Shown: positions 46,464 through 57,829 of the stretch, piece by piece
Layout: every line of letters begins with the position of its first letter
Position numbering within the stretch: the stretch's first letter is position 1
Assembly (NCBI GenBank): GCA_024364735.1
Contig: JAGFNQ010005398.1
Location: forward strand, 359,946 to 423,945
Reading direction: 5' to 3'
DNA: 64,000 nt
Source: Boesenbergia rotunda
Taxonomy: Eukaryota; Streptophyta; Magnoliopsida; Zingiberales; Zingiberaceae
Notes under the pieces: model-generated
Seen by the model: only the letters and a program-made list of their open reading frames with translations
Database searches by the model: none
What the model was told of the DNA's origin: nothing
Program-made: the position numbers and the translations under genes

Positions 46464-47806
46464 GTAAAAATTTGTCAAGTTAATAATCAAATATAATTTT
46501 GGTCAAAATTTTAAATATGAGTGGGATGATATTTTAATATATTTTTTAAAAATATTGTTTTATGATATCGATAAAAATATTTTTATTTGTTTTGTCTTTT
46601 TATAAATCTTTCATATTAATAAAATAATAAAATGATATACATTCAATAGAAATTATAATAATAAAATAATTTCAATCAAAATTAATCTAAATAATTTTAG
46701 TTAAAAATAATTTAATAGTAATTAATTAGGATCGAAGAAGAGCGATAGAGGGGAGGGAGTGAATATCGCTTCGAGAAAATTCCGATTTAACACGAGTACA
46801 CAGCGGAAGTTTAGGAAAACAGAGCAAACCAAGCTAACACAAATTGATTTTACTTGCTTCGGAATCTTGACCGGTCCTACTGTAAGCCCACGATTCTTGA
46901 TCGTTTATTTTGGGCAATCCACTAATCAGCACAAGAATGTTACAATTTACAACAGTTAAGTGCAAAATAAAAAAAACAATTATACCGACTCCTAATTGAA
47001 TCGAAGACCTTCGCTCGGAGAGTCGAACAGCATTTTGGCATTGTCGAGGCTTTTAGTCATGCAGCACACAGGAAAGCAGAAGGATTGCAGTATTGAGTTG
47101 ATGTTCTGAAGTGCTGCTCTCAACCCCTTTTTATACTACTCATTCAGGCGCCTAAGACCATCTCCAATGGATACACTAAAATACCAAAATGGTGTTGAAG
47201 AGGCACCATTTATCTCCAATGGATACACTAAAATGGGCACCATTTTGGTGCAAGTGAATAGTGCAGCACCAATATGGTGCCGCACTATTGACTTGCACCA
47301 AATTGGTGCAAGTGATTATTTTATTATTAAATATATTATAATATTATATTTGTATTTAATTAAATATATTATAATATTAATTTTATATTTAAAATATTTT
47401 ATATAAGTGTTGCATGATTTAATTAAATGTATTATAATATTAAATTTATATTTAAAATATTCTTAAATATTATAAATTATTATTATTTTATTTAATTGAA
47501 TTTATTTTGTAAATTTTATATATTATAAATTTATATTAGTTATTAACTTAAATAAGTAATATTTAAAATATTTGTTATATTACTAAGATTATAAATATTT
47601 TAAAATTTATAATACTGATAATTTTATAACAAACACACAATTAAATATTTAATATTTCAAAGTGCATACATAGAAAAGACATAACATATAGCTCAGCATA
47701 TAATTTAAAGATGCAACAAACATTAAAGTAAACATGCATTTAAAATAACTTCCTAATAATAACTTCCTAAAAGGATCTTCAGAAATGGACCAGAGCCATT
47801 GAATGT

Positions 47807-48849
47807 TTAATATTCTGGTAAATCACTTCCTCCAAAACTACTGAAATAATCTTGGAATCGACCGGAGTCATTCAAAGGATCTTCAAATTCTTGTCCTTCT
47901 TCTTGAGACGAATTGAATTTAGATCCTTCTCCTTGATGTGGAATTGATTGAGAATTTTGGTGCATTTTCCTCTTTTGCATAATTCTGACTTGTTCACTGT
48001 GAATAAATTCATGCATTATCGGATCGGCGATGGTATTCAAATCTTTGAATAAAATTTTATTCTCTTCCTTGAATATAGCAACATCGGTACTTCTATCCAA
48101 TGCCGCAACAAGTTGGTCATTTTGTGAAACTATTTTTGTAAGTTGTTGTTCATTCTTTCGCTTCAGTTTTGCTTTCTTCACCCCAATAGGTCGTTTAGTT
48201 GAAGTATCAGGACTATCCGAATCAACGATATTAAGATCAAACGAAGAGACACGTGGAGATGGAGATCAATAAACATCTTTCTCAAGATTATAAGATTGAG
48301 AATTATCAGCTTGAGCAGTTTGTCGTTGCACTCTCGTAGATCCAGTTTTGGCGTTGTCACTGTTAAATTTCTCAATACCTTGAAGAATGCTCCACACATG
48401 TCCAAATTTGAAACCCTTTGAGTAATTAGGATCTTGCACTAATAACATTTGTGCACGATTCATCTGTAAAAAAAAATAATACAGAAATAGAATTATTAAC
48501 TAAATTAGATATTGATTATAAAATTGATATACTCTACAAAATAAATAATGATAACAACTTACAATATCCTCCTCGGATGCTCCACTCGGATTCATTTCTT
48601 TGATTTGTCGAACACAACCCTTCAATTTGGAAATAGCAGCAATGATAGTATTCATTCGTTTTTGTAACGATCTTCTAGGTCGCTCTGAATTTTGAAAATT
48701 TGGATCTTGATTATACTCCATCTCAACTCTTGCCCAAAATTGATCCTTTGGTTGATTCCTAAGATTGGATTTTGAGAGATATGAAGATAAGCATGACACA
48801 AATGTTTATCTTCTTCAACTGAGTAGGATGATGAACGAGATGAACTCAT
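47807..48849 (-). pseudogene. Harbinger ORF1 (Myb/trihelix-like DNA-binding protein), two frameshifts
   Basis: Partner of the Harbinger transposase, thought to bind the transposon ends and help nuclear entry. Exon 1 (48563-48849): SSYSVEEDKHLCHAYLHISQ, then in a shifted frame QFWARVEMEYNQ, RPRRSLQKRMNTI, LKGCVRQIKEMNPSGASEEDI. An intron with gtaag...acag borders (48464-48562) leads into exon 2: MLLVQDPNYSKGFKFGHVW, GIEKF, then after a second shift RPIGVKKAKLKRK, the basic block typical of this family, and a Gln/Ser/Glu-rich tail to EY. The intron sits exactly between SEEDI and the next conserved block. Frameshifts near 48750 and 48220-48270. Confidence 0.85.
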
Positions 48850-48896
48850 TTTTTTTCAAGAGTAGAGGTGCATTGTGATGGTCATGTCTAGTATGC

Positions 48897-48907
48897 CATT
48901 ATATAGG
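48897..48907 (-). promoter_or_regulatory. TATA box for ORF1
   Basis: Minus-strand CTATATAATGG, 48 bases before the ORF1 start codon and directly next to the tandem array. Confidence 0.55.
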
Positions 48908-48910
48908 AAA

Positions 48911-49540
48911 TAATATATTGTGATGTCCCATCGTCTGAAAAAATATGCATTCTAAAATGATGGTGTGTGATAATAGTGTGTGCATTGTGATGTCCCGTCA
49001 TCTGCATAAATATGCATTGTGATGTCCCGTCGTCTGCAAAAATATGCATTGTGATGTCTTGTCTTCTGAAATAATGGTGTGTGATAATAGTGTGTGCATT
49101 GTGATGTCCCGTCATCTGCAAAAATATGCATTGTGATGTCCCGTCGTCTGCAAAAATATGCATTGTGATGTCTTGTCTTCTGAAATAATGGTGTGTGATA
49201 ATAGTGTGTGCATTGTGATGTCCCGTCATCTGCAAAAATATGCATTGTGATGTCCCGTCGTCTGCAAAGGATCTGCATTGTGATGTCTTGTCTTCTGAAA
49301 TAATGGTGTGTGATAATAGTGCGTGCATTGTGATGTCCCGTCATCTGCAAAAATATGCATTGTGATGTCCCGTCGTCTGCAAAGGATCTGCATTGTGATG
49401 TCTTGTCTTCTGAAATAATGGTGTGTGATAATAGTGTGTGCATTGTGATGTCCCGTCGTCTGCAAAAATATGCATTGTGATGTCTTGTCTTCTGAAATAA
49501 TGATGTGCGCATTGTAATGTCCCGTCGCCTGAAAAAATAA
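48911..49540. repeat. Higher-order tandem array between divergent genes
   Basis: The basic unit of about 32 bases is tgcattgtgatgtcccgtc(g/a)tctgcaaaaata. Two such units plus a longer variant of about 51 bases (tgtcttgtcttctgaaataa then tggtgtgtgataatagtgtg) form a block of about 115 bases. The variant starts at 49045, 49159, 49274, 49389 and 49471, spacings of 114, 115, 115 and 82. Long minus-strand ORFs (His- and Thr-rich) are products of the repeat period. Confidence 0.92.
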
Positions 49541-49560
49541 TAATGTTGTGTGCATTATGC

Positions 49561-49570
49561 ATTATAAATA
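49561..49570 (+). promoter_or_regulatory. TATA box for the Harbinger transposase
   Basis: ATTATAAATA, about 50 bases before the start codon at 49617, next to the other edge of the tandem array. Confidence 0.55.
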
Positions 49571-49616
49571 CATATCATAACTGAAAACAATTCAACCACA
49601 TTCTTCCTCTTAAAAA

Positions 49617-49874
49617 ATGAGTTCTAGATATGAGGGTACTTCAAATTTATCATCTTCAAGCTCTGAAGATGATGAAATATTTGAAGCACACAGAAGGCTT
49701 GTCACTCAAGCGATTTACCGCAACAATCAAGTCATTTTGAATCATCCGAGTGAAGAAAGCGACAAAGGCAAACATCGAGGATCTATTCCTGGTCACATAG
49801 TGATCAATCGTAATAGAGAAGCTGTTGCTTGTAATCTATTCAATGATTACTTTGCCGAAATATATAAGTGTTAG
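49617..49874 (+). pseudogene. Harbinger transposase, N-terminal remnant
   Basis: 85 codons: MSSRYEGTSNLSSSSSEDDE, EIFEAHRRLVTQAIYRNNQ, KHRGSIPGHIVINRNREA, LFNDYFAEIYKC, stop. The last segments are the conserved lead-in to the DDE_Tnp_4 transposase (GS(V/I)PGH...R(D/N)R...LFNDYFA). The catalytic DDE domain is absent; AT-rich DNA follows to the element end. Confidence 0.8.
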
Positions 49875-51312
49875 TTGTTTTGTGTATTAATGTATTTTCA
49901 ATGAAGTGTTAGTTATTTTGTAAAATGTATTTTGAATGAAGTGTTAGTTGTTTCGTGCAATGTATTTTCAATGATGTATTAGCTGTTTTGTGAAAATATT
50001 TAAAATATTTTATCTTAATTGTTTATGATTACGTATCATCTTTAAATAATAGTATGTCTATTAAATTATTTCCACCGAAATTAAGATGAAAGTATTAATA
50101 TTTATTTTTTTAATTAAAAATAAAATATTACGATCATAATTAAAATTAATGATTATGTACCATAAAAATATTAATTTTATTAATAATTATGATCATAATA
50201 AAAATATTTAACATATTAATATATATGTTAAAATTAATATGTATGTTGAATAATAAATTATAAGATGGAAAAATAGAATATTCTAAGGAATATTCTTTTT
50301 AGTGTAAGAAATGGTGTCTCTTGGTTGGAGTGGAAAAAAAATTGGTGTTGAAGTGACACCAAATTGGTGTTGAAGTGACACCAAAATGGTGTTTATGGTT
50401 GGAGATGGTCTAAGTCCCTTTCAGGCGCCCTAGCTAGTCACAGCGATTCGAGCGACATCTCTATCCGATGCACAGTCAAAACTTATCCTGGCTCAGGCGC
50501 CTGAGTCCCTTTCAGGTGCCTTAGTGCCGACGTGTATCCACCACTCAGCACTCGCAACGCCAGTTTGACCATTGCGCCAGCTCTGCCTGCCGCTGCCAGC
50601 TCCCAGGCGCCTGAGTCCCTTTCAGGCGCCCTAGTCCAGCTAATTCCACTTTACAGCTGCAACAATGGTTAGTTCCATACAAATATATATAAACATAATT
50701 TAGATCAAGTATGGATTACATGCCAGTGCTGACTTGGTCTTGACTTTTAGGTTTCACCTGAAACCCTAGGTCGGACCGATGCCTATTGTTCCCTCCCCGA
50801 GGAACGCGTCCTCGCCTACTCCTGTCATGAGAGTGTACCTGCTGCCAACCGGAACATCCGGTTAGACTTTTGCTCGGCCTCCGAGAATCCGGATCTCGAG
50901 ATATCCAATCCTCGACCCATCCCTACTTCTGTCCGCAATTCTCGCTCGGTAAAGTCTTCTGCTCAATCCCCCAGACCAAATCTTCGTTGCTCGGCATCCG
51001 AGACTCCCGGATCTCGAGACGTCTGATCCTCGACCCGTCTCTACTTCTATCCGTAGTCCTTGCTCGACAAAGTCTTTTTGCTCGATCTCCTAGACCAAGT
51101 CTTCATGCCCAACCCTCGGTCAAGTCTTCGGTGTCCAGCTCTCGGCCAGGACTTCATGCTCAATCCTACAAGACAAGACTTCTTGCCTAGCTCACCTAGG
51201 ACTTTCCTGCAATCTCTACAAGTTCATTAGTAACAACAAACCAGCTTAACTTGAACCCTTTGCTACTTATCAAAATAAGGTTCGATCAAATACTTCTGGC
51301 ATCAACAATTAA

Positions 51313-51879
51313 AATTTATTTAAATATAAGATTAATTAAAATTAGTCCATCTAAATTGGAATTTTTTAGTTAAAATTGTTTATATAACTAAAAATTATTT
51401 ATGATAAATTTTAATTAAAATGTTTTATATTGTAGTTTTAGTTTAAATTATTAAAGACGACAATATTTTTTATTTAAAAAGTTTTTTTAATTTTTTCGAA
51501 TAATTTTTAATTTAAATTATTGAATATAATATGAGGTCGCACCATCGTAGGGTTTGGGACAGACGAGGGAACGACCTGTCTTCATTCTTCGGATTTCAGA
51601 TCTCCAATTGACCAGTCCAGGTTCTTGTACATGTGATCCGATCCGTTCAAATTCGCATGCATGCGTTTCATTTTATTCCGTAACCCTTGTTTTTCCGGAT
51701 TGCTGTTATCGGTTCATCAAATGGAATAAGATACCTCGAGATGATAAAAAGATGTTGCAAAAAAGAAAAAGCCTTTTTCGCTCCATTGAAATCACGTTTA
51801 ATTTGCAAAAATAACGCCCTTTTTCTCCTCCAAATCAGCAAACTTGTTCTTTCAAAACGCCCCTGAGCTATAGTATAAC
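51313..51879. other. Intergenic DNA
   Basis: AT-rich to about 51535, then mixed composition with an open frame at 51554-51814 that matches no family I know and has no supporting signals. Not called as a gene. Confidence 0.4.
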
Positions 51880-53310
51880 GAAAGAACGATTAATCATTAT
51901 CTTAGGTATTCATGATTTAATCCTCAGCTATGGTATATTTATAAGAATTTTTTCTTCAAATGGGACGTGAACCTTAGGACGCTGGACTTCTGGATTGTCC
52001 GCGGCGAACGCTTTCTGATTTACCCTAACGACCGATGAGAAACTTCCGTGGAGTCAGGCCAGTCGCTCGAGGTTGGAAAAATCTCGTTAATCATTTTTTT
52101 TTTTCTATTAAAAGCTGCCCCGGGATTATCATATAGCGGTAGGGTGGCTAATCGTTATCCCAAGCATCCATAATTCGATTTCTAACTATGACATAATTTA
52201 CAAGAATATTTTCCTCAAATGGGGCACGAGTCCTGTGACGTTGGACTTCTAGACCGTCCGCCGCGAGCCCTTCCTAATTTACCCTAGTGACTGATGGGAA
52301 AATTTTTATGGTAACAAGTCGATCATCCTAGGTTCATTTGTTACCTAGTCAACATTTTTTTGTTCTTTAAAAACTGTCCTCAAACTGCCCCAGCTACAAT
52401 GCATAGCAAAGTGACTAATTATTTTTTTAAGTATTCGCGATTCAATCTCTAACTATAGTGAATTTTACAGAAATATTTTCTTCAAATAGGGCGTGAAGTG
52501 TGAGATATTAGACTTTTGGACTACCTGCCATGAGCACTTTCCGATTTACCTTGATGGCCGGTAGGAAACTTCCATAGGGTTAGGACAAGTTTGACGTTAC
52601 ACAACCTGGTTAATCATTGTTCTATTAAACGCTGCTCCCAGGGCTATGGTGCAGTGACAGGGTGACTAATTGTTATCTCAGGCATCTACGGTTTGATTAT
52701 TATCTACAGTATTTTTTGCAAGAATTTTTTCTCCAAATAGGGCGCGAACCTTGGGATGTTAGGCTTTTGGACCGTCCACCACGAGCACTTCCCAATTTAC
52801 CCTGACAACGGGTGGGAAATTTCCGTGAGGTCGGGTTGGTCACCCTAGGTTTGTCTGTTACTTGATGCATCATTATTCTATTAAAAGCTTCCTCCAAATA
52901 AGGCATGAACCTGGGACGTTGGGCTTCTAGACTGTTCGTCGCGAACACTTCTCGATTTACCCCTAGCGGCTTGTGGGAAATTTCAATGGGCCCGGGAAGG
53001 TCGTCTCAGGTTCGATGTTACCTGGTTCATCACTTTTTTCTATTACAAGCACCCGGGGCTATGGTATAGTGTAAGAGCGACTAGTTACTCCTAAGCACTC
53101 ACGGTTTAATCTCCATCTATGGAGAATTTTACAGAAATTATTTCTCCAAATGGGGAGCGTAACCGTAAAAAATTGGATTTCTAGACTGTCCACCGCGAGC
53201 GCTTCCCGATTTACCCTGACGGTAGAAAACTTCTGTGAGACAAGACTGATCGCCTCAAGTCGACGTTACCCGACCTGATTAATCATTTTTTTCTATTAAA
53301 AGCATCCACA
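51880..53310. repeat. Tandem repeat, about 5.5 units of 200-265 bp
   Basis: Each unit shows the same order: gactaattgttatctcagg, attcacgatttaatc, aagaatattttcttcaaat, gggcgtgaacc, ggacttctggaccgtc, cgcgagcgcttcccgattta, ccctgacggccgatgggaaa, then attaatcattttttctatta. Unit marks (the aatggggcg box) fall at about 51956, 52212, 52488, 52733, 52893 and 53145. The fifth unit is internally shortened. Units differ a good deal, so the array is old. A lone relative is at 43010-43165. Confidence 0.82.
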
Positions 53311-53714
53311 TGAGATCCTTATCCAAAATTTAGGATAAAAGAACTATTTAAGATAGGACTGGCCGGAGCAATGTTGCAAGCACTCAGAGAAAAAGAAACC
53401 ACACTGTTGGCTACTCGCGATCTAGGCTACACCAATGGTCAGCGATGAAGAGGAGATGGGAGGGAGAGGTGGTTTGCCGCAACACAGTTGCAGGGCTATA
53501 TCTCACCGCAGAAATTGACTCTCTCCGCTCGTTTGCCGGCGATGTGGATCGCTCAAGGGAGGGCAACGCTCGAGAGGAAAATGAAAGGAGTGGTCGGCGA
53601 GATTAGGTTCACAGCATAGGAGGGGATCGGGGAGGCCCTCGGTGGTTCCTTCGCATGCGGCGAAGAAGGGAGGGAGGGGGAGAGTCAGCGCGAGCCATTT
53701 AGGGCACGGGAGAG
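53311..53714. other. GC-moderate DNA without a recognised gene
   Basis: Contains purine-rich stretches (gggagggaggggga) and an open minus-strand frame at 53503-53727 with no known motif. No gene called. Confidence 0.4.
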
Positions 53715-54787
53715 TAGGGCTGAGCAATCAGTTTAAAACCGAACCGACCGAACCGATTTAACCGAAACCGAACAAACCGAACTTTTTTCGAACCGACCGA
53801 ACCGACCGAACTTTTTATAAAAACCGAACCGAACCAACCGATAAAACATCGGTTTATTCGGTTTTTAAACCGAAATAACCGAACTACTGCATTTGCCGAT
53901 GGAATGCAGTCTGCAAGAAAATGAAAATAAAATCATCCCTATATGTAAGGTCTGCTACGTGATGGTGATGAACAATTAAAGTGTAAACTAATACTACCTC
54001 CATAGACACTTAGGAAATCATAATTCCAAGATACTGACAGAATCAAACCACGCATCTTCCTGGCACATCACTGCAAGAAATAAAAATGCAGCATTTTTCA
54101 CCTCTCTGAATGTCACTAAATAAGATTTTTTGGGTGCTAGAGATGAAAAATATGCCATTACCATTCAACTGACTGAGATGGACTATCATATTAGAGACCT
54201 CAGATTTTCCATAGATTGCAGAAGAGTTCTCAAGTTCCACAGAGTGTTGCTCATCACCCCGAATCTGAGCTTTAGAGGCATCAGGAATCGAAGCCGAAAT
54301 CATTCCTTGGGATCTTCTGTACCAGTGAGAACCCCACCTCCTTCTGGATCTACAGAGGAGTGCCGGAGTTCCACAGAGTGAGGATTGCGGAGTGCCGGAG
54401 TCTCCTTCGTCACTCGCGGCTCGCCTGAATCGCCTGATGCGGATTGCGGAGTTTCTCTCGCCCTCGAGTCTCCTTCGTCGCTCGCGTTCCCGTTCGGCCG
54501 TTCGTGACTCGTGAGGTGAGGTCGTGAGGAATCGTGATTAGGGCTGAGCCGGTGAGGTTGAATTTAGGGTTTCCCAGTTCGGTCCGGTCCGGTTTTATTT
54601 GATAATAAAATCGGTTTAATCGGTTTAACCGAATTTCGAGTTTAAAAACCGAAACCGAACCGATTAAACCGATATAACCGATGTTTCAGAGGAAAAAAAC
54701 CGAATTTCCGTTTTAACCGAACCGAACTATAAATTTCGGTCGGTTCGGTCGGTTAACTCGGTTTGACCAAACTTTTGCTCACCCTTA
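53715..54787. mobile_element. Non-autonomous hAT element with aaccg-rich ends
   Basis: Ends tagggctgagca and its counterpart tgctcaccctta are flanked by the perfect 8-bp duplication CGGGAGAG (53707-53714 and 54788-54795), as expected for hAT. Both subterminal regions (53735-53885 and 54575-54765) are crowded with aaccgaacc/ggttcggt motifs in opposite orientation, likely transposase-binding sites. The 1,073-bp element has no transposase. Its middle (53890-54540) has an open minus-strand frame at 54043-54303 of unknown nature. Confidence 0.85.
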
Positions 54788-54815
54788 CGGGAGAGGAAGA
54801 AAAATAAAGAGGAGG

Positions 54816-54819
<4 letters not shown>

Positions 54820-54861
<42 letters not shown>
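54820..54861. repeat. TA dinucleotide repeat
   Basis: About 21 TA units just outside the hAT element. Confidence 0.9.
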
Positions 54862-54866
<5 letters not shown>

Positions 54867-55019
54867 TAATTTTTGAAATTTAAACTTTTTCTCAAATAAT
54901 TCAGAAATAGTCCATCTCGTGCCCATTTATCGCCATAACCTTTCTAAAAATTTCGAAAAAAATCTTTCAAAATTTTTTATAAGATTATTTCTATTAGAAC
55001 CCTTATTCATGGTATTTAT

Positions 55020-57640
55020 TTTCCGTATTTTACATCCTTTCCTCTAGCAACTAGAGATATGGATCAGGTTCTCTAATCAGCCCTGTAAGTCATAATGCTT
55101 CCTTCTTCTTGAATATTCACTCGCACTCTATAGCTCGTTTTTCTTCAAGAAGTTTCACTAGATCCCACGTTTTGTTCTTATGCAACGACTTCATCTCCTC
55201 CACCATAGCACTCATCCACTTATCCTTCTTAAAGCTGTATACTGCCTCTTGAAAAGATATAGGGTCTTCTCTACTAGTGATGAATGCATAAGACACCAAG
55301 TTCTCAAATCCGTATCTGGTGGGTGGTTTTATGACTCGTCCCATTTTGCCACCAACTATAGTGTGATGCTCCGTATGCTCTTAGCTAGAATCATCAGAGT
55401 CATGCTCTCTAGCTCCACCTGTACAACCTCTTTCTCCTTGTTGCTCTGTGGTGTTTCCTTTCCTTCTGCATAGTACGTTGTAGCATGGCTTTCTCGTCAA
55501 ATAACACATCTCTGATGATCACCATCTTGTTTGTCTTAGGATCCCAAAGCTTGAAGTCTTTAACTCCTTTTTGTTGCCCCCAAAAAATACATTGTTTTGA
55601 CTTCGCATCTAGCTTTAATCTTTCTTACTAGCTAGATATGTGCATATAGGTTGGATATCCAAAATTTTGAAGATAAGAGTAATCTACTAGATTCCCTGCC
55701 CATACTTCCTTTGATACTTTACCTTCTATTGCTGTCCTTGGTGATCAATTAATGAGATAACACGTCATGTTTACCGAAAGTCCAAAAATTCTTTACTAAC
55801 CCTGCATTCAGTCTGAGACATCTTGTCTTCTCAATGATTGTCTTGTTCAACCTTTCCGTCATATCGTTCTACTGAGGTGTCATACGAATTGAGAAATAGC
55901 TCATTATTTCATGCTGCTCATAAAATTTCTGGAACTTTGAATCCATGTACTCAGTCTCATTGTCTGACCTACTGCATTTGATCTTCCTTCCTCTCTGATT
56001 CTCTACTTCAATATTTCATAGTTTAAACATCACAAAATTTCTAACATATGACGTTGAAGTATACCCAGACCTTTCGCAAGAAATCATCAATAAAACTCAC
56101 AAAATATAAGTGTCCTCCACATGATGCTACATTAACTGGTCCCTAGAGATCTGTATGTACATAGATCAGAATCTCCTTAGTCTTGTGTATTGCCATCTTG
56201 AATTGTGTTTTACTCTATTTCCTAAGGACACAAAATTTGCAGAATTCAAGCTTGCACTTCTTAACGCCCTTTAACAAATCTTTCTTGTGAAGCTCCAATA
56301 TCCCACATTCATTCATATGCCCTAACTGCATATGCCACAGGACTATACATTCTAATTCAGACTTTACTGAGGCGACTTCACCTACAATTATAGTCCCTAA
56401 CAACTTGTAGATGTTCCCTGCTACCTTTTGTCCTTTTATTACCATTAGAGCTCCCTTGTTGACTTTCATCACCCCACTCATTGATTTGTAATTGTAACCT
56501 ATACCATCCAGTGTGCCTAGTGAAATCAAATTCTTCTTTAGATTTGGTATGTATCTGACATCACATAAAATTCTGATAACACCATCAAACATCTTGATTT
56601 TGATGTTCCCTATGCTAATGACTTTGCAAGATGCATCATTTCTCATCAAACTGAACCAGAATCCACTGCCCTATAGGTGTCAAACCACTCCTTGTGTGTA
56701 GTCATGTGATATAAACATGCAAAGTCTAAGATTCATGCATCCGTCAGCTGCTCTGAACTCGACATAACTGATAGCATATCTCCATCACCACTCTCTAAAT
56801 GTTTCTTCAACTATGTTTGCAGACTTTGTTGAACTTATACCTTTGTTCTCTGCAACATGTTTCTTTATCTCTGGACAATCTCTCTTTATAAAACCTTTGT
56901 CTCCACACTTGTAACATGTGATTACCTTCTTCCTTCTGGACTTAAAACAAGCTTTATTGTCGCTGCTTGATTCATACTGAGTTTTGCTCCTACCACGCTC
57001 TTGGTTATTATTCACCACAAATCCTCCCCCTTAAGAAACTTTGTCACTTGCTTTCTTTCTCTAATGAAAGTCCAACAAAACACTTGTGACCTCCTCCAAT
57101 TTGAGAGTTTCCTTTCCCCACATTAGAGTAGTAACCAAATTCTCGTACGTAGGAGATGAAGGTAGAGAATTTAGCAACATCAGTGCCTTGTTTGATCCGC
57201 GATCTTCACATCAACCCACTTCAGATCACTCATAATTTGGTTGAATATGTTGATGTACTGGCTCAGATCGGTTCCCTCTGTCATCTTCAGCTGAATAATT
57301 TCTGCTTAAGATACAGTTTGTTTGTTAATGATTTTGACATGTACCGATTTTTCAACTTTTGCCAAACTACCACCGATGACTCTTCATCCATGACATGGTA
57401 CATCACATCATCCGTAAGTCAAAATTTGATTGTTGCCACTACCTTCACATGAAGTTCTTCCCAATCTGATCTTTCCATACTTTTCGGTTTCCTTTCTCCT
57501 AGCGTTTTCGTCATGCTTTGTTACACCAACAAGACCTTGACCCTGTTTTGCCATAATCCGAAGTTTCCGATTTCATCAAACTTCACAGAAGACGTCCCCG
57601 ACATATTGAAAAAATACGCTAAACCTTGCTATGATACCAC
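55020..57640 (-). pseudogene. Ty1/copia gag-pol, truncated in reverse transcriptase
   Basis: Minus-strand order from the primer site at 57628-57639 (complement TGGTATCATAGC): Gag (KFDEIGNFGLWQ, LTNKLYLKQKLFQLKM, IADQTKALMLLNSLP), a zinc knuckle CYKCGDKGFIKRDC at 56785-57018 with Phe in place of the usual His, GAG-pre-integrase (56215-56649: DVRYIPNLKKNLISLG, LWHMQLGHMNE), integrase remnants (FIDDFLRKVWVYF, IKCSRSDNETEY, MTERLNKTI) at 55790-56150, then 55117-55344 (SFQEAVYSFKKDKWMSAM, LHKNKTWDLVK), the start of reverse transcriptase. It ends near 55020-55085. Several stops and frameshifts. Confidence 0.9.
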
Positions 57641-57829
57641 TGTTGGAGCCCCAAGGATATGTGTGTCTCCACAATGGCATAATATTGTCCGCTTTAGACC
57701 TAATCCCTCATGGCTTTGCTCTTGGATTCTCCCCAAAAGGTCTTATGCCAATGGAGATACTTTTCATCCTATTAAACCCATGATCTTTTTCATTTCTATC
57801 CAATGTGGAACTTTGATTGATCCCCAACA
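57641..57829 (-). mobile_element. 189-bp LTR shared by copia element and TRIM-like unit
   Basis: Starts TGTTGGAGCC and ends GATCCCCAACA. On its left is the primer site of the copia element, so it serves as that element's 5' LTR. On its right is the polypurine tract (gaggggaggat on the minus strand) of a short TRIM-like unit, so it also serves as that unit's 3' LTR. Confidence 0.82.

Larger units (their letters stand above)
47156..50410. mobile_element. PIF/Harbinger element with two divergent genes
   Basis: A 3,255-bp element with ends GACCATCTCCAA and TTGGAGATGGTC (through ggttggagatggtc), flanked by TAA at 47153-47155 and 50411-50413. Gene content confirms the class: a Myb/trihelix-like ORF1 on the minus strand (47807-48849) and the start of a Harbinger transposase on the plus strand (49617-49874). 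A tandem array fills the space between them. The transposase is cut short, so the element could move only with help. Confidence 0.9.
46726..51307 (-). mobile_element. Solo LTR (family A) split by a Harbinger element
   Basis: LTR ends are ttaggatcg at 46726 (diverged from TGTGGGATCG) and ctggcatcaaca at 51307. ATTAA on both sides (46721-46725 and 51308-51312) is a 5-bp target duplication, and no internal retrotransposon sequence is present, so this is a solo LTR left by recombination. Without the insertion at 47156-50410 it is about 1.33 kb, like its relatives. GGCGCC-type motifs lie at 47148, 50425, 50490, 50610 and 50630. Confidence 0.82.

Noticed and set aside
48911..49540. CRISPR-like direct repeats
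   Set aside because: The spacers are themselves repeated and the unit is contiguous; this is a plant tandem array.
48888..49562. Four overlapping His/Thr/Asp-rich frames on the minus strand
   Set aside because: They are the tandem array read in different phases; the sequence shows no codon bias or conserved domain.
53503..54381. ORFs around the hAT MITE
   Set aside because: No known motif; one frame crosses the transposon edge and the others lie in its interior without start or polyadenylation signals.
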